A stretch of 22,466 bases of DNA from JADJQU01 sp035490315 (GTDB taxonomy: Bacteria; Planctomycetota; UBA1135; GCA-002686595), in contig DATHET010000196.1 in the NCBI GenBank assembly GCA_035490315.1, positions 1 through 22,466 of the forward strand, read 5' to 3'. Positions 10,703 through 18,144 of the stretch are shown here, piece by piece; position 1 is the first letter of the stretch, and every line of letters starts with the position of its first letter. Position numbers and translations under genes: made by a program. The notes below the pieces were generated by a model, which did no database searches, had not been told where the DNA came from, and saw only the letters and a list, made by a program, of their open reading frames with translations.

Positions 10703-10727
10703 GCGCTAGCCTGTTGCCTCTGCGGGG

Positions 10728-10749
10728 GAAATCGCACGTGCGCGATTTC
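10728..10749. promoter_or_regulatory. Inverted repeat in divergent gap, possible operator
   Basis: GAAATCGC at 10728-10735 and GCGATTTC at 10742-10749 are perfect 8-base inverted arms around a 6-base spacer. GCACGTGC at 10734-10741 is itself palindromic, and a further partial copy TTCGCACG follows. The site lies 26 bases from the activator's ATG and about 80 bases from the Cys-cluster gene. A dimeric repressor or autoregulatory site is plausible but unproven. Confidence 0.35.
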
Positions 10750-10830
10750 GCACGGGCCCGGAGAATAACTGGAGCTGCACTGTTCGGTAACCGCACACTT
10801 GCGATCGCGGCCGCCACCATCGAGGGAAAA

Positions 10831-11262
10831 ATGACGCCTAAACCCTGGTACGATAAAGGCTTACGGTTCGAGTGCACGCAGTGCGGCGCCTGCTGCAAGA
10901 ACCACGGCGACTACGCCTTCGTCTACCTGACCGAGCACGACCTGCGCGAGATCCCGCGCTTCCTGGGGATTCCGCGGACCGAATTCATCGATCGGTACTG
11001 CACCAAGGACGAGGACTGGGTGGTGCTCCGGATGGACGAGCCCGCCTGCGCCTTCCTCGACGAGAAGAACCGCTGCCGGATCTATCCCGTGCGGCCAAAG
11101 CAGTGCGCGAGCTGGCCCTTCTGGACCGAGAACTTGGCGCGCTCGACCTGGGAAGGACCGGTCAAGGATTGCTGTCCGGGCATCGGCAAGGGACCGCGGA
11201 CGCCGGCGGACGAAGTCGAGCGCATCGCCCGCGACACCGACCAGTTCTACGCGGCTCCTTAA
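10831..11262 (+). CDS. YkgJ-family cysteine cluster protein
   Basis: The protein has 143 residues, ten of them Cys: C15, C18, C21 and C22 in the leading CTQCGACC motif, then C57, C73, C82, C92 and the pair C114-C115. The pattern with CRIYPVRPKQC and WPFW near 82-98 is that of the YkgJ/UPF0153 family, thought to bind zinc or an iron-sulfur cluster; the biochemical role is unknown. I chose the ATG at 10831 because GAGGG lies about six bases before it and the family begins just before the first Cys motif. Upstream codons in this frame overlap the candidate operator. The stop overlaps that of the convergent crotonase. Confidence 0.88.
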   Translation: MTPKPWYDKGLRFECTQCGACCKNHGDYAFVYLTEHDLREIPRFLGIPRTEFIDRYCTKDEDWVVLRMDEPACAFLDEKNRCRIYPVRPKQCASWPFWTENLARSTWEGPVKDCCPGIGKGPRTPADEVERIARDTDQFYAAP

Positions 11263-12089
11263 TCGCCGGTGTAGCGCGGCTTGCGCTTCTCGGCGAAGGC
11301 GGCGAGGGCCTCGAGGCGATCCTTGGTCGGCAGGACGCGCTCGTAGCAGCGAGCTTCGGTTTCCAAGCCCTGGGGCAAGGGCTGTTCACAGCCCTGATCG
11401 ATCGCGGCCTTGGCAGCGCGCACCGCGACCGGGCCGTTGTCCGCGATCTGCCGCGCGAGCGCGATAGCGACTTCGAGCAGCTTTTCCTTGGGCGCGATGC
11501 GGTTGACCAGGCCGATGTGCAGGGCTTCCTGCGCGTCGAGCTTGCGCGCCGTCAGAATCAGATCCTTGGCCCGCGCCCTGCCGATCAGTCGCGGCAGTCG
11601 CTGGGTCCCGCCCGCGCCAGGAATGATCGCCAGCGAAGTCTCGGTCAGGCCCAGCTGCGCATGGTCGGCGGCGACGCGCAGGTCGCAGGCCAGCAGCAGC
11701 TCCGTCCCGCCGCCGAACGCGACGCCATTGACCGCGCCGATCGTCGGCTGCGGCAGGTTCGCGAGGTCGTCCATCGTGCGCCGGATGTTCTTGACGAAAA
11801 TCGGCACGCGCTCGAGCGGCATGGTCTTGCGCTCCTTCAGGTCCGCGCCGGCGCAAAAAGCCTTGTCCCCCGCGCCGGTGATCACGATCGCGCGCACCGA
11901 AAGATCCTGGGATAGATCGTGGAAGAGGCTGCGCAGACGGCGCAGCGTCGCGAAGGAGAGGCAATTCATGACTTCCGGCCGCTCGATCCGCAGCAGCACG
12001 ATCTCCGGTGAGCCCTCGACGCGCGTGGAGCTGACCAGCTCGGGACTGTCCGGAACGTCGGCGGGAAAATCCTGGGCGAAATTCGACAT
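11259..12089 (-). CDS. Enoyl-CoA hydratase/isomerase (crotonase) family protein
   Basis: The protein has 276 residues, normal for the family. It has the CoA-binding stretch AFCAGADLKE at 78-87, the oxyanion-hole glycines in GVAFGGGTE at 122-130, and both glutamates used by hydratases: E130 and E150 (LTETSLAIIPGAGGTQRLPR at 148-167). The TETxLAIIPGxGGTQRLPR stretch and the ARKLDAQEAL segment look most like the AUH/methylglutaconyl-CoA hydratase branch, so branched-chain or fatty-acid catabolism is a reasonable guess. The ATG at 12089 is chosen because the frame upstream is only a shadow of the GT9 gene. It starts 41 bases after the GT9 stop, so it may be read from the LPS operon, although its role there is unclear. 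Substrate is not determined. Confidence 0.9.
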   Translation of the reverse strand: MSNFAQDFPADVPDSPELVSSTRVEGSPEIVLLRIERPEVMNCLSFATLRRLRSLFHDLSQDLSVRAIVITGAGDKAFCAGADLKERKTMPLERVPIFVKNIRRTMDDLANLPQPTIGAVNGVAFGGGTELLLACDLRVAADHAQLGLTETSLAIIPGAGGTQRLPRLIGRARAKDLILTARKLDAQEALHIGLVNRIAPKEKLLEVAIALARQIADNGPVAVRAAKAAIDQGCEQPLPQGLETEARCYERVLPTKDRLEALAAFAEKRKPRYTGD

Positions 12090-12130
12090 GGATGATTGGC
12101 GCGCGTCCGAAGCCTTGGCGTGCGCGGAGT

Positions 12131-13186
12131 CTACAACGGCTGTGCGAGTTCGAGCATGGACCGCGCGACAAGATCGGGATCGATGTGTTGGAAGCAGACC
12201 AGATTCGAGCTTCCGCTCAGCGGACAGACTTCGCGATGGCAGGGACTGCAGGGCTCGCTCGCGCGCAGGATCCGGACGCGCTGCAGGTGATCCGCCGTGT
12301 GCCGCGGATCGGTCGGGCCGCACAGGACGACGACCGGAGTGCCCGCGGCCGCGGCGACATGGCGCGGGCCGTTGTCGGCACTGACCACCAGATTGGCCAG
12401 GGAAAACAGGGCGCACAGCTCGGGCAGGTCCAGTGGAGCTCCGGGAAGCACGATCGCGCTCGCCGGAAGTCCGCGGGCCTTGACGCTCGCGAGGGCCTGG
12501 TCCTCGCCGGGACCGCTGACGAGAACGAGCGGCAGATCGGACTGGCGCGCGAAGGACGCGAGCAGCGCGGACCACAACTGCGGCGTGGCCCCCTTCGCCG
12601 AATGTGGCCGGCTGCCGACATTGACGGCGACGAAAGCTCGCTCGCTCGCGAGCCCCTGACTTTCCAGGCGCAGGCGCACGGCTTCGCGCGCTGGCCACGA
12701 AGGCAGGAGGCGCGGTCGGCGCGAGGAAACTTCGAGACCGACCAGCGACGCCAGCTCGACGCACACGCTCGCGAAGGGCCGCGGCAGCCAGCGCGCTCCG
12801 CGTCCGTGGACGCCGAGGGAAAGCGGCACGCGTCCCGCTTCGCGCGCGGGGCGCATCGAATGCGTGAGCAACCAGCCGCGCGCATCTCGCGCAAGGCCCG
12901 CGCGGACGGGAATCTGCGCGCGCGCCGCGATCAAAGCGCTGCGCAGCGAGCCGGTCAGGAGCAGCGCGGCGTCGTGGCCGCGCCAACCGCGCGGCTCGTC
13001 GGCGTAAAGCCGATCGCAATTCAAGAGCTTGCCGTCGAACAGCGCCAGGAGTCGCGGCGGACCGACCAGGGTCGCACCGCCGCGCTCGTCCGCGGCGCGC
13101 AGGACGGGCTCGGCCATCACCAGGTCTCCGAGCCAGTTGGGCACGCGGATCAGGAGCCGCGCGTGCTCGGGGAGTGCCGCTTTCAT
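12131..13186 (-). CDS. Glycosyltransferase family 9 (LPS heptosyltransferase-like)
   Basis: This 351-residue GT-B enzyme probably transfers a heptose or similar sugar from an ADP-sugar to a lipid-anchored core oligosaccharide on the inner membrane face. It has the N-terminal family motif RVPNWLGDLVMAEPVL at 14-29 (candidate base D21). The C-terminal sugar-nucleotide motif is SADNGPRHVAAAAGTPVV, followed by GPTDP. Near the C-terminus a Cys set (CSPC then CPL, then another C) resembles that of WaaF-type proteins. Its ATG overlaps the TGA of the upstream GT9 gene in ATGA, so translation is probably coupled. The paired GT9 genes share their N-terminal motif and may be ancient duplicates with different acceptors. 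The family is certain; the exact sugar is inferred. Confidence 0.9.
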   Translation of the reverse strand: MKAALPEHARLLIRVPNWLGDLVMAEPVLRAADERGGATLVGPPRLLALFDGKLLNCDRLYADEPRGWRGHDAALLLTGSLRSALIAARAQIPVRAGLARDARGWLLTHSMRPAREAGRVPLSLGVHGRGARWLPRPFASVCVELASLVGLEVSSRRPRLLPSWPAREAVRLRLESQGLASERAFVAVNVGSRPHSAKGATPQLWSALLASFARQSDLPLVLVSGPGEDQALASVKARGLPASAIVLPGAPLDLPELCALFSLANLVVSADNGPRHVAAAAGTPVVVLCGPTDPRHTADHLQRVRILRASEPCSPCHREVCPLSGSSNLVCFQHIDPDLVARSMLELAQPL

Positions 13187-14226
13187 GCGCCGGCCTTCTG
13201 CTTCCTGGCCAGCACGCGCCCGGCGGCGTCAATGACGCGCGACGGCGCCAGCTCGCGCATGCAGCGATGGTGCTCCAGCGGGCAGACGCGCTCGAGGCAG
13301 GGCGAGCACTCGAGACCCTCGACGCGCACGACCTCCGCGAACTCCAGCGAGCTGGCGGTCAGCTCGGGAAAATTGGGACCGATGACGCTGACGCAGGGCA
13401 CGTCGAAGGCTGCGGCGTACCAGCGGGGACCCGAGTCTCCGACCAGGAGCAGGCGCGCGTCGGCGACCAGGGCCTTGAGCCCGACCAGGTCGCGGTGCTC
13501 GCTCGAGAGCGAGATCGCGCCGTGGCGCGTGCGCCTCGCGACCTCATCGATCAGCGCTTCCTCTCCGGGGCCGCCCGTGACCACCGCGCGCCAGCCGTAC
13601 TGGTCGGTCAAGACGTCGAGGGCCAGGGCGAAGTGCTCGGGCGGCCAGAGCTTGGCGGCGCCGAAAGCCGCGCCCGGGCAGCACACCACGTAATCCTCGC
13701 CGCGGGCGATGCCGAGCTCCGAGAGACGCGCGCCCTGGGCTTCGCGGACCTCGCGGGGCAGATCGAGCCGCGGATGCAGATCGGGCACGAGGATCCCCGC
13801 GAGACCCGCGACGTCGCGCAGCAGGTGCGCGGTCGGGATCGGCACGCGCCGTCCGTCGGACGTCGGAGGCAGGCAGGCATGGCTCAGGAGCCAGCGGCGC
13901 GAGGACAGGCCGCTGCCGATCCGCACGGGAATTCCCGCGCGAAACACTCTCCAGGCCGCGCCGAAGGAATTGGACAGGAGCAGGGCGACGTCGGGCGCGA
14001 GCGTCGCGAGAGCGCTGCGCTCGTCCGCGCCCTTGGCGAGTGGAATCAAGTGCGGCTCGAGGGCTCCGCCTGCGAGCACCGACGCCAGATGGGCGCGCAC
14101 TCCGATCGAGACTCTTGTGAATCGCGGATCCTGGATCGCCGCGTGGAGCACGGGCGTGGCCATCACCAGATCGCCGACCCAGTTCGGCGCGCGCACGTAC
14201 AGGTGTCCCTGCTCGCCGCGGCTCAT
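13183..14226 (-). CDS. Glycosyltransferase family 9, heptosyltransferase II-like
   Basis: The protein has 347 residues. The family motif RAPNWVGDLVMATPVL is at 12-27 (candidate base D19). The central CCPGAAFGAAKLWPPEHF segment is close to the PGAEFGPAKRWP motif of WaaF, including its lysine, and CSPCLERVCPL with HHRCMRE near the C-terminus matches the WaaF Cys cluster. In the donor-binding segment VGDSGPRWYAAA the usual His after GP-x is Trp, unlike the neighbouring GT9. The ATG at 14226 is set by the ATGA overlap with the upstream kinase gene; the longer open frame upstream is a shadow. It probably adds a core heptose before or after the neighbouring GT9 acts. I do not assign waaF because of the altered residue. 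Confidence 0.88.
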   Translation of the reverse strand: MSRGEQGHLYVRAPNWVGDLVMATPVLHAAIQDPRFTRVSIGVRAHLASVLAGGALEPHLIPLAKGADERSALATLAPDVALLLSNSFGAAWRVFRAGIPVRIGSGLSSRRWLLSHACLPPTSDGRRVPIPTAHLLRDVAGLAGILVPDLHPRLDLPREVREAQGARLSELGIARGEDYVVCCPGAAFGAAKLWPPEHFALALDVLTDQYGWRAVVTGGPGEEALIDEVARRTRHGAISLSSEHRDLVGLKALVADARLLLVGDSGPRWYAAAFDVPCVSVIGPNFPELTASSLEFAEVVRVEGLECSPCLERVCPLEHHRCMRELAPSRVIDAAGRVLARKQKAGA

Positions 14227-15110
14227 CGTTCGCTGCCGTCGGGATTGGCCGTGCGCGGGTCGAGGTGCCGCGGCCTGTGCGAGCGCATGCGCAATTCCTT
14301 GACGATCACCGCGCGCGCCAGGCTGCGCCGCTCGAGTCCGGGATCTGGCCCTCGCTCGCGGGCGTAGCTCACGAGCCAGCGCAGGCGCGCGCGCGTCCCG
14401 ACTTTCGCGGGAGCGGAATGCAAGAGCTGCGCGAGGTCCTTGACGATCCAGCGCATCGGCACGGGCCGCGCGTGCCTCGCCCGACCGCAATCGAGCAGAC
14501 CCAGACGATGTTTCTGCGCATCGAGCACGGCGAAGTGTTGCAGATAGAGATCGCGATGGAACCAGTTCGCGCGGTGCAATTGGGCGACCACGCGCGCCAG
14601 CGGCGCGATCCACTCGCGCACCTGGGCTTCGCTCGAGCGCGAAAGACAGCGGCGCAGGTGCTCGCTGTGCGGCAGGAGCTCCATCGCGACCGCGCTGCGA
14701 GCCCCGCTCCTCGAGCCGAGCCAAGGCGCCGAGGCCGCGTCGTTGTCCTCGCACCAGGCGATCGGTGCGGGCACGCACAGCCCGAGGGCGCGCAGCGCAG
14801 CCAGATTCTCGCCCTCGCGCCGCGCCGGGGAGCGCGGCTCTCCGCCGTGCCATCGCGCATGCCACCATTCCGAGCAGGTGTCGCCGCGGAAGCGCTTGAC
14901 CACGACCCGCTCGCCGTGCGCGAAGGTCTCCCGTCCGGGCATGCGGCGCAGCCAGACGACGGGCTGGAGCTCGAAGACCGCGTCGAGGAAGCGCTCCGGA
15001 TCGCGGCCGGGGTCGCCGAGCTCCGCTCCCAGGGCGGCGGCCTGCTCGCGCGTCCGTGGATCCTGGGTTCGCAGCTCACCGCGGGCCTGAGCTGGTTTTT
15101 GGAGGCCCAT
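14223..15110 (-). CDS. LPS core heptose kinase (RfaP/WaaP)-like protein
   Basis: This 295-residue small-molecule kinase of the protein-kinase fold probably phosphorylates a sugar of the lipopolysaccharide core, using ATP in the cytoplasm. Key features are VVVKRF around K72, a conserved Glu in the ARREGENLAAL helix near 96-106, the catalytic loop FHRDLYLQHF at 184-193 (D187) and the metal-binding DCGR at 207-210. HRDLYLxHF is typical of RfaP and related core kinases. The start at 15110 is supported by GGGAGGAT ten bases upstream. It is the first gene of a run with two GT9 enzymes, each joined by ATGA overlaps, which backs a role in core assembly. Whether the acceptor is heptose or Kdo cannot be decided here. 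Confidence 0.87.
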   Translation of the reverse strand: MGLQKPAQARGELRTQDPRTREQAAALGAELGDPGRDPERFLDAVFELQPVVWLRRMPGRETFAHGERVVVKRFRGDTCSEWWHARWHGGEPRSPARREGENLAALRALGLCVPAPIAWCEDNDAASAPWLGSRSGARSAVAMELLPHSEHLRRCLSRSSEAQVREWIAPLARVVAQLHRANWFHRDLYLQHFAVLDAQKHRLGLLDCGRARHARPVPMRWIVKDLAQLLHSAPAKVGTRARLRWLVSYARERGPDPGLERRSLARAVIVKELRMRSHRPRHLDPRTANPDGSER

Positions 15111-15438
15111 GGGTGCGCAGATCCTCCCAGCGTGCGAGCCGCTGGCGCAAGCTCGTCATCTCGCTGGCCGTAATTGGCGCAACCTATTGCGGTAAAACGG
15201 CTTACGCTGGTCCCGATGCCCTGCCGCCGCGCTGCCAGCCCGCGGATTCCGACCGCAACGATCCAAAAACGACAGCGCAGGGTTCCGAAAGCCCCGACTC
15301 GCCGATCCAATACTCACCCTTCGCACATCCAAGTCCGCGCTCCCGTGAGCGATCGGGCGGTGCGAATCACCCTCCCATTCCCTTCGCCAAGGCAAGCGGG
15401 CAGGCCCACACGCCAGCGCCCTCCACGCCCATCCGACC
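15111..15438. other. Divergent intergenic region between LPS-core operon and glutamate dehydrogenase
   Basis: This 328-base gap separates two divergent operons, so it should hold both promoters. The only clearly AT-richer patch is at about 15168-15203. I found no pair of -35/-10 boxes good enough to call, no stem-loop and no conserved small gene. An overlapping plus-strand open frame looks like a shadow, with a Pro/Ser/Arg-rich, domain-free product. Confidence 0.5.
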
Positions 15439-16725
15439 ATGTCCACCGGCACCGCAGTCAGTCCCAGCATGTCGATCTCCAAAGAATTCAATCCCTTCGA
15501 GGCCATGGCCGAGCGCTTCGAGCTCGCCAGCGACCACCTGAAGCTCGACCAGGGCTTGCGCGACGTGTTGCGGACGCCCGACCGCGAACTGACGGTCGCG
15601 ATCCCGATCAAGATGGACAACGGGACGATGCGCGTGTTCACCGGCTACCGCGTGCAGCACAACTTCTCGCGCGGACCGTGCAAGGGCGGGATCCGCTTCG
15701 CGCCCGACGTCAACCTCGACGAAGTGCGCGCTCTCGCGGCCTGGATGACCTGGAAGTGCGCGGTCGTCGACCTGCCCTTCGGCGGCGGCAAGGGCGGCGT
15801 GATCTGCACGCCCTCGGAGCTGAGCCAAGGTGAGCTGGAGCGCATCACGCGCCGCTACACCACCGGGATCCTCGACATCCTCGGCCCCGACCGCGACGTC
15901 CCCGCGCCCGACGTCAACACCAACGAGCAGACGATGGCGTGGTTGATGGACACGTATTCGATGCACGTGCGCCGCACGACGACCGCGGTGGTCACCGGCA
16001 AGCCGATCGCGCTGGGCGGATCCAAGGGACGCGCGGAAGCGACCGGCCGCGGCGTGATGCTGATCGCGCGCGAGGCGCTCAAGAAAATGGGCCTGAAGCC
16101 GGAGAAGACCTCGGTGGTCGTGCAGGGCTCGGGCAATGTCGGCGGCATCGGCGCGATGCTCATGCAGCGCCAGGGTCACAAGATCGTGAGCTTGAGCGAC
16201 ATGTTCGGCGCGATCTACAACGAGAAGGGTCTCGACGTGCCCGAGGTGCTCGCTTACCTCAAGGCCAATCGCAAACTGACGGGTTATTCCAAGGCAGGCG
16301 CGATCAGCGCGGCCGAGCAGCTCGAGCTGCCCTGCGACGTGCTCGTTCCCGCCGCGGTCGAGAACCAGATCACTTCCGCGAATGCCGAGCGTATCAAGGC
16401 CAAGTTGATCATCGAAGGCGCGAACGGCCCGACGACCGCGAACGCGGACAAGATCCTCGAGAAGAAGGGAATCATGGTGGTTCCCGACATCCTGGCCAAC
16501 GCCGGCGGCGTCACGGTTTCCTACTTCGAATGGGTGCAGGACCGCGCCGGATTCTTCTGGACCGAGGAAGAAGTCAACACGCGACTCGAGCGCATCATGG
16601 TCGACGCCTTCAACGCCGTCGAAGCGACCGCGGCCCAGTACAAGACCTCGCTGCGCATCGGCGCTTACATCGTCGCCGTCGGCCGCGTCGCCGAGGTGTA
16701 CAAGCTGCGCGGCAACTACGCGTGA
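15439..16725 (+). CDS. gdhA: Glutamate dehydrogenase (Glu/Leu/Phe/Val dehydrogenase family), catalytic copy
   Basis: This 428-residue enzyme catalyses reversible oxidative deamination of glutamate to 2-oxoglutarate and ammonia with NAD(P)+. The active-site set is complete: K82 in GPCKGGIRF, K106 in TWKCAVV, catalytic K118 in FGGGKGG, and D158 in PAPDVNT. A Rossmann motif GSGNVGG occupies 230-236. The length fits the hexameric bacterial and archaeal small-subunit class. No ribosome site is clear, and an in-frame ATG at 15469 (residue 11) is an alternative start. The second family member begins in the stop codon of this gene (GTGA), so the two are almost surely cotranscribed and cotranslated. 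Coenzyme preference cannot be fixed by eye. Confidence 0.95.
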   Translation: MSTGTAVSPSMSISKEFNPFEAMAERFELASDHLKLDQGLRDVLRTPDRELTVAIPIKMDNGTMRVFTGYRVQHNFSRGPCKGGIRFAPDVNLDEVRALAAWMTWKCAVVDLPFGGGKGGVICTPSELSQGELERITRRYTTGILDILGPDRDVPAPDVNTNEQTMAWLMDTYSMHVRRTTTAVVTGKPIALGGSKGRAEATGRGVMLIAREALKKMGLKPEKTSVVVQGSGNVGGIGAMLMQRQGHKIVSLSDMFGAIYNEKGLDVPEVLAYLKANRKLTGYSKAGAISAAEQLELPCDVLVPAAVENQITSANAERIKAKLIIEGANGPTTANADKILEKKGIMVVPDILANAGGVTVSYFEWVQDRAGFFWTEEEVNTRLERIMVDAFNAVEATAAQYKTSLRIGAYIVAVGRVAEVYKLRGNYA

Positions 16726-18044
16726 CCGCTCCCTCCATGCAACCCACCGACGTCTCCCGCGACCCCACGCTGCCGGGACAACCGGCCTTCGACGAAGAAA
16801 CTCCCTTCGCGACGATGATGAGCCTCTTCGACGAGGCCGCGGAGCGACTGCACATCGAAGCCGACCTCTACGCGATCCTGCGCAAGCCGGACCGCGAGGT
16901 GAACATCTCGATTCCCACGCGACTCGCCGACGGGACGCTGGGAGTCTTCGACGGCTGGCGCGTGCAGCACAACATGGGCCTTGGGCCCTACGCGGGCCCG
17001 TTCCGCGTCTCGGGCGACCTGCGCGTCGACGAGTTGCGTGCCCTGGCGGGCTGGACGACCTGGAAGTGTGCTCTCGCCAACATTCCGTTCGGCGGAGCCG
17101 CGGGCGGAATCCGCATCGACCGCGAGCTCCATTCGCCCGCAGTGATCGAGCTGGCCGTGCGGCGCTACACCTCGAGTCTGCTCGACGTGATCGGCCCCGA
17201 TCGCGACGTGTTCATCCCGGACAAGAGCGCCGACGAGCAGTTCATGGCCTGGATGATGGACGTGGTGTCGATGCACGAGCGGCACACGACCAACGCCGTC
17301 GGACTGGGCAAGCCCACCGTGCTCGGCGGCTCGCGCGGACACCTCGATTCGATCGCGCGCGGGATGCGCACGGTGCTCGGGCTCGCGCGCGAGCATTTCA
17401 AGCTGGGCAGCGACCGCGGCGGTCTGCGCGCGATCGTGCAGGGCGCGGGCTCGGTCGGCGGGAATCTCGCCCTCGGTCTCGTCGAGGACGATTGCCGCGT
17501 GGTCGGCGTCTCGGACTTCTTCGGCGGCCTGTACAACCCGAATGGGCTCGACGTGCGGAAGCTGCATGCTCATCGCCAGCACCACGGAAGCCTGCAGCAT
17601 GCCCAGGGCGATTTCGTGCGCATGTCCAACGAGGAGCTGCTGCTCCAGGACTGCGACGTGCTCGCACCCTGCGCGATCGGCAACGTGATCACGCCGCGCA
17701 ACGCCGACAAGCTGCGCACGAAGCTCGTCATCGAAGGTGCCAACGGTCCCGTGAGCACGCGCGCCGACCACATCCTCGAGGGCCGCGGCATCCCCGTGAT
17801 CCCCGCGATGCTCGCCAACTCCGGCGGCATCATCGTCAACTACTTCGAATGGGTGCAGAACCGCACCGGCGAACAGTGGCCCGAGGGCACCGTCCACATG
17901 CACCAGAAACGCTTCCTCACCGAAGCCTGGCAATCCGTCGTGAAATCCAGCGCCGAACGCAAAGTCCGCCTGCACCTCGCCGCCAGCATGGTCGCCGTCG
18001 AACGCCTCGCGAACGCCCACCGCCTGCGCGGCGTCTACGCATGA
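16722..18044 (+). CDS. Glutamate dehydrogenase paralogue lacking catalytic lysine; probable regulatory pseudoenzyme
   Basis: The protein has 440 residues from the GTG at 16722, which overlaps the upstream TGA in GTGA; an ATG at 16737 is the alternative. It aligns with the preceding enzyme along its whole length. However, the first substrate lysine is Ala (A91 in GPYAGPFRV) and the catalytic lysine is Ala (A127 in FGGAAGG). K115 in TWKCAL and D167 in FIPDKSA remain. The nucleotide-binding motif survives as GAGSVGG (241-247), as do the VIEGANGP and NYFEWVQ blocks. A His-rich stretch (H282, H284, H287, H288, H293) occupies a loop after GLDV. The reading frame is intact and the family blocks are conserved, so it is not a decaying pseudogene. 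I infer a subunit that tunes the catalytic copy in a mixed hexamer, as recalled for the Thermus thermophilus GdhA/GdhB pair. Confidence 0.88.
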   Translation: MTAPSMQPTDVSRDPTLPGQPAFDEETPFATMMSLFDEAAERLHIEADLYAILRKPDREVNISIPTRLADGTLGVFDGWRVQHNMGLGPYAGPFRVSGDLRVDELRALAGWTTWKCALANIPFGGAAGGIRIDRELHSPAVIELAVRRYTSSLLDVIGPDRDVFIPDKSADEQFMAWMMDVVSMHERHTTNAVGLGKPTVLGGSRGHLDSIARGMRTVLGLAREHFKLGSDRGGLRAIVQGAGSVGGNLALGLVEDDCRVVGVSDFFGGLYNPNGLDVRKLHAHRQHHGSLQHAQGDFVRMSNEELLLQDCDVLAPCAIGNVITPRNADKLRTKLVIEGANGPVSTRADHILEGRGIPVIPAMLANSGGIIVNYFEWVQNRTGEQWPEGTVHMHQKRFLTEAWQSVVKSSAERKVRLHLAASMVAVERLANAHRLRGVYA

Positions 18045-18046
18045 TC

Positions 18047-18144
18047 GGTACCCGGTAAAGCACCACCATCCTGAACACGGCCGATACCGGGCGCGAGCGC
18101 CTGGTATCGGCCGTGTTCAGGATGGTGGTGCTTTACCGGGTACC
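18047..18144. repeat. 98-base near-perfect palindrome between convergent operons; possible bidirectional terminator
   Basis: The arms 18047-18088 and 18103-18144 are perfectly complementary over 42 bases. The stem continues through one G/T position (18089/18102, a wobble pair in RNA) and four more pairs to a loop of about four bases at 18094-18097. It begins two bases after the stop of the GDH paralogue and includes the last codons and stop of the convergent transporter gene. GGTACC stands at both outer ends. No T-run follows on either strand, so it is not a standard intrinsic terminator, although strong T-less hairpins can terminate. It would form a long RNA stem in either transcript. Confidence 0.93.

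Noticed and set aside
11259..13232. Crotonase with a long N-terminal extension
   Set aside because: The extra 380 residues are the out-of-frame shadow of the GT9 gene. The family domain begins just after the ATG at 12089.
17540..17605. Frameshift as the cause of the divergent His-rich segment in the GDH paralogue
   Set aside because: Conserved GDH blocks resume in the same frame on both sides, with no compensating length anomaly, so the segment is genuine divergence rather than a sequencing error.
15939..18044. GDH paralogue beginning inside the first GDH gene
   Set aside because: The first 260 codons are a shadow frame of the active GDH. The homologous part begins at the GTGA overlap at 16722.
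18047..18144. Insertion sequence or CRISPR-like interpretation of the palindrome
   Set aside because: There is no transposase, no flanking target duplication that I can see and only a single unit, so neither call is supported.
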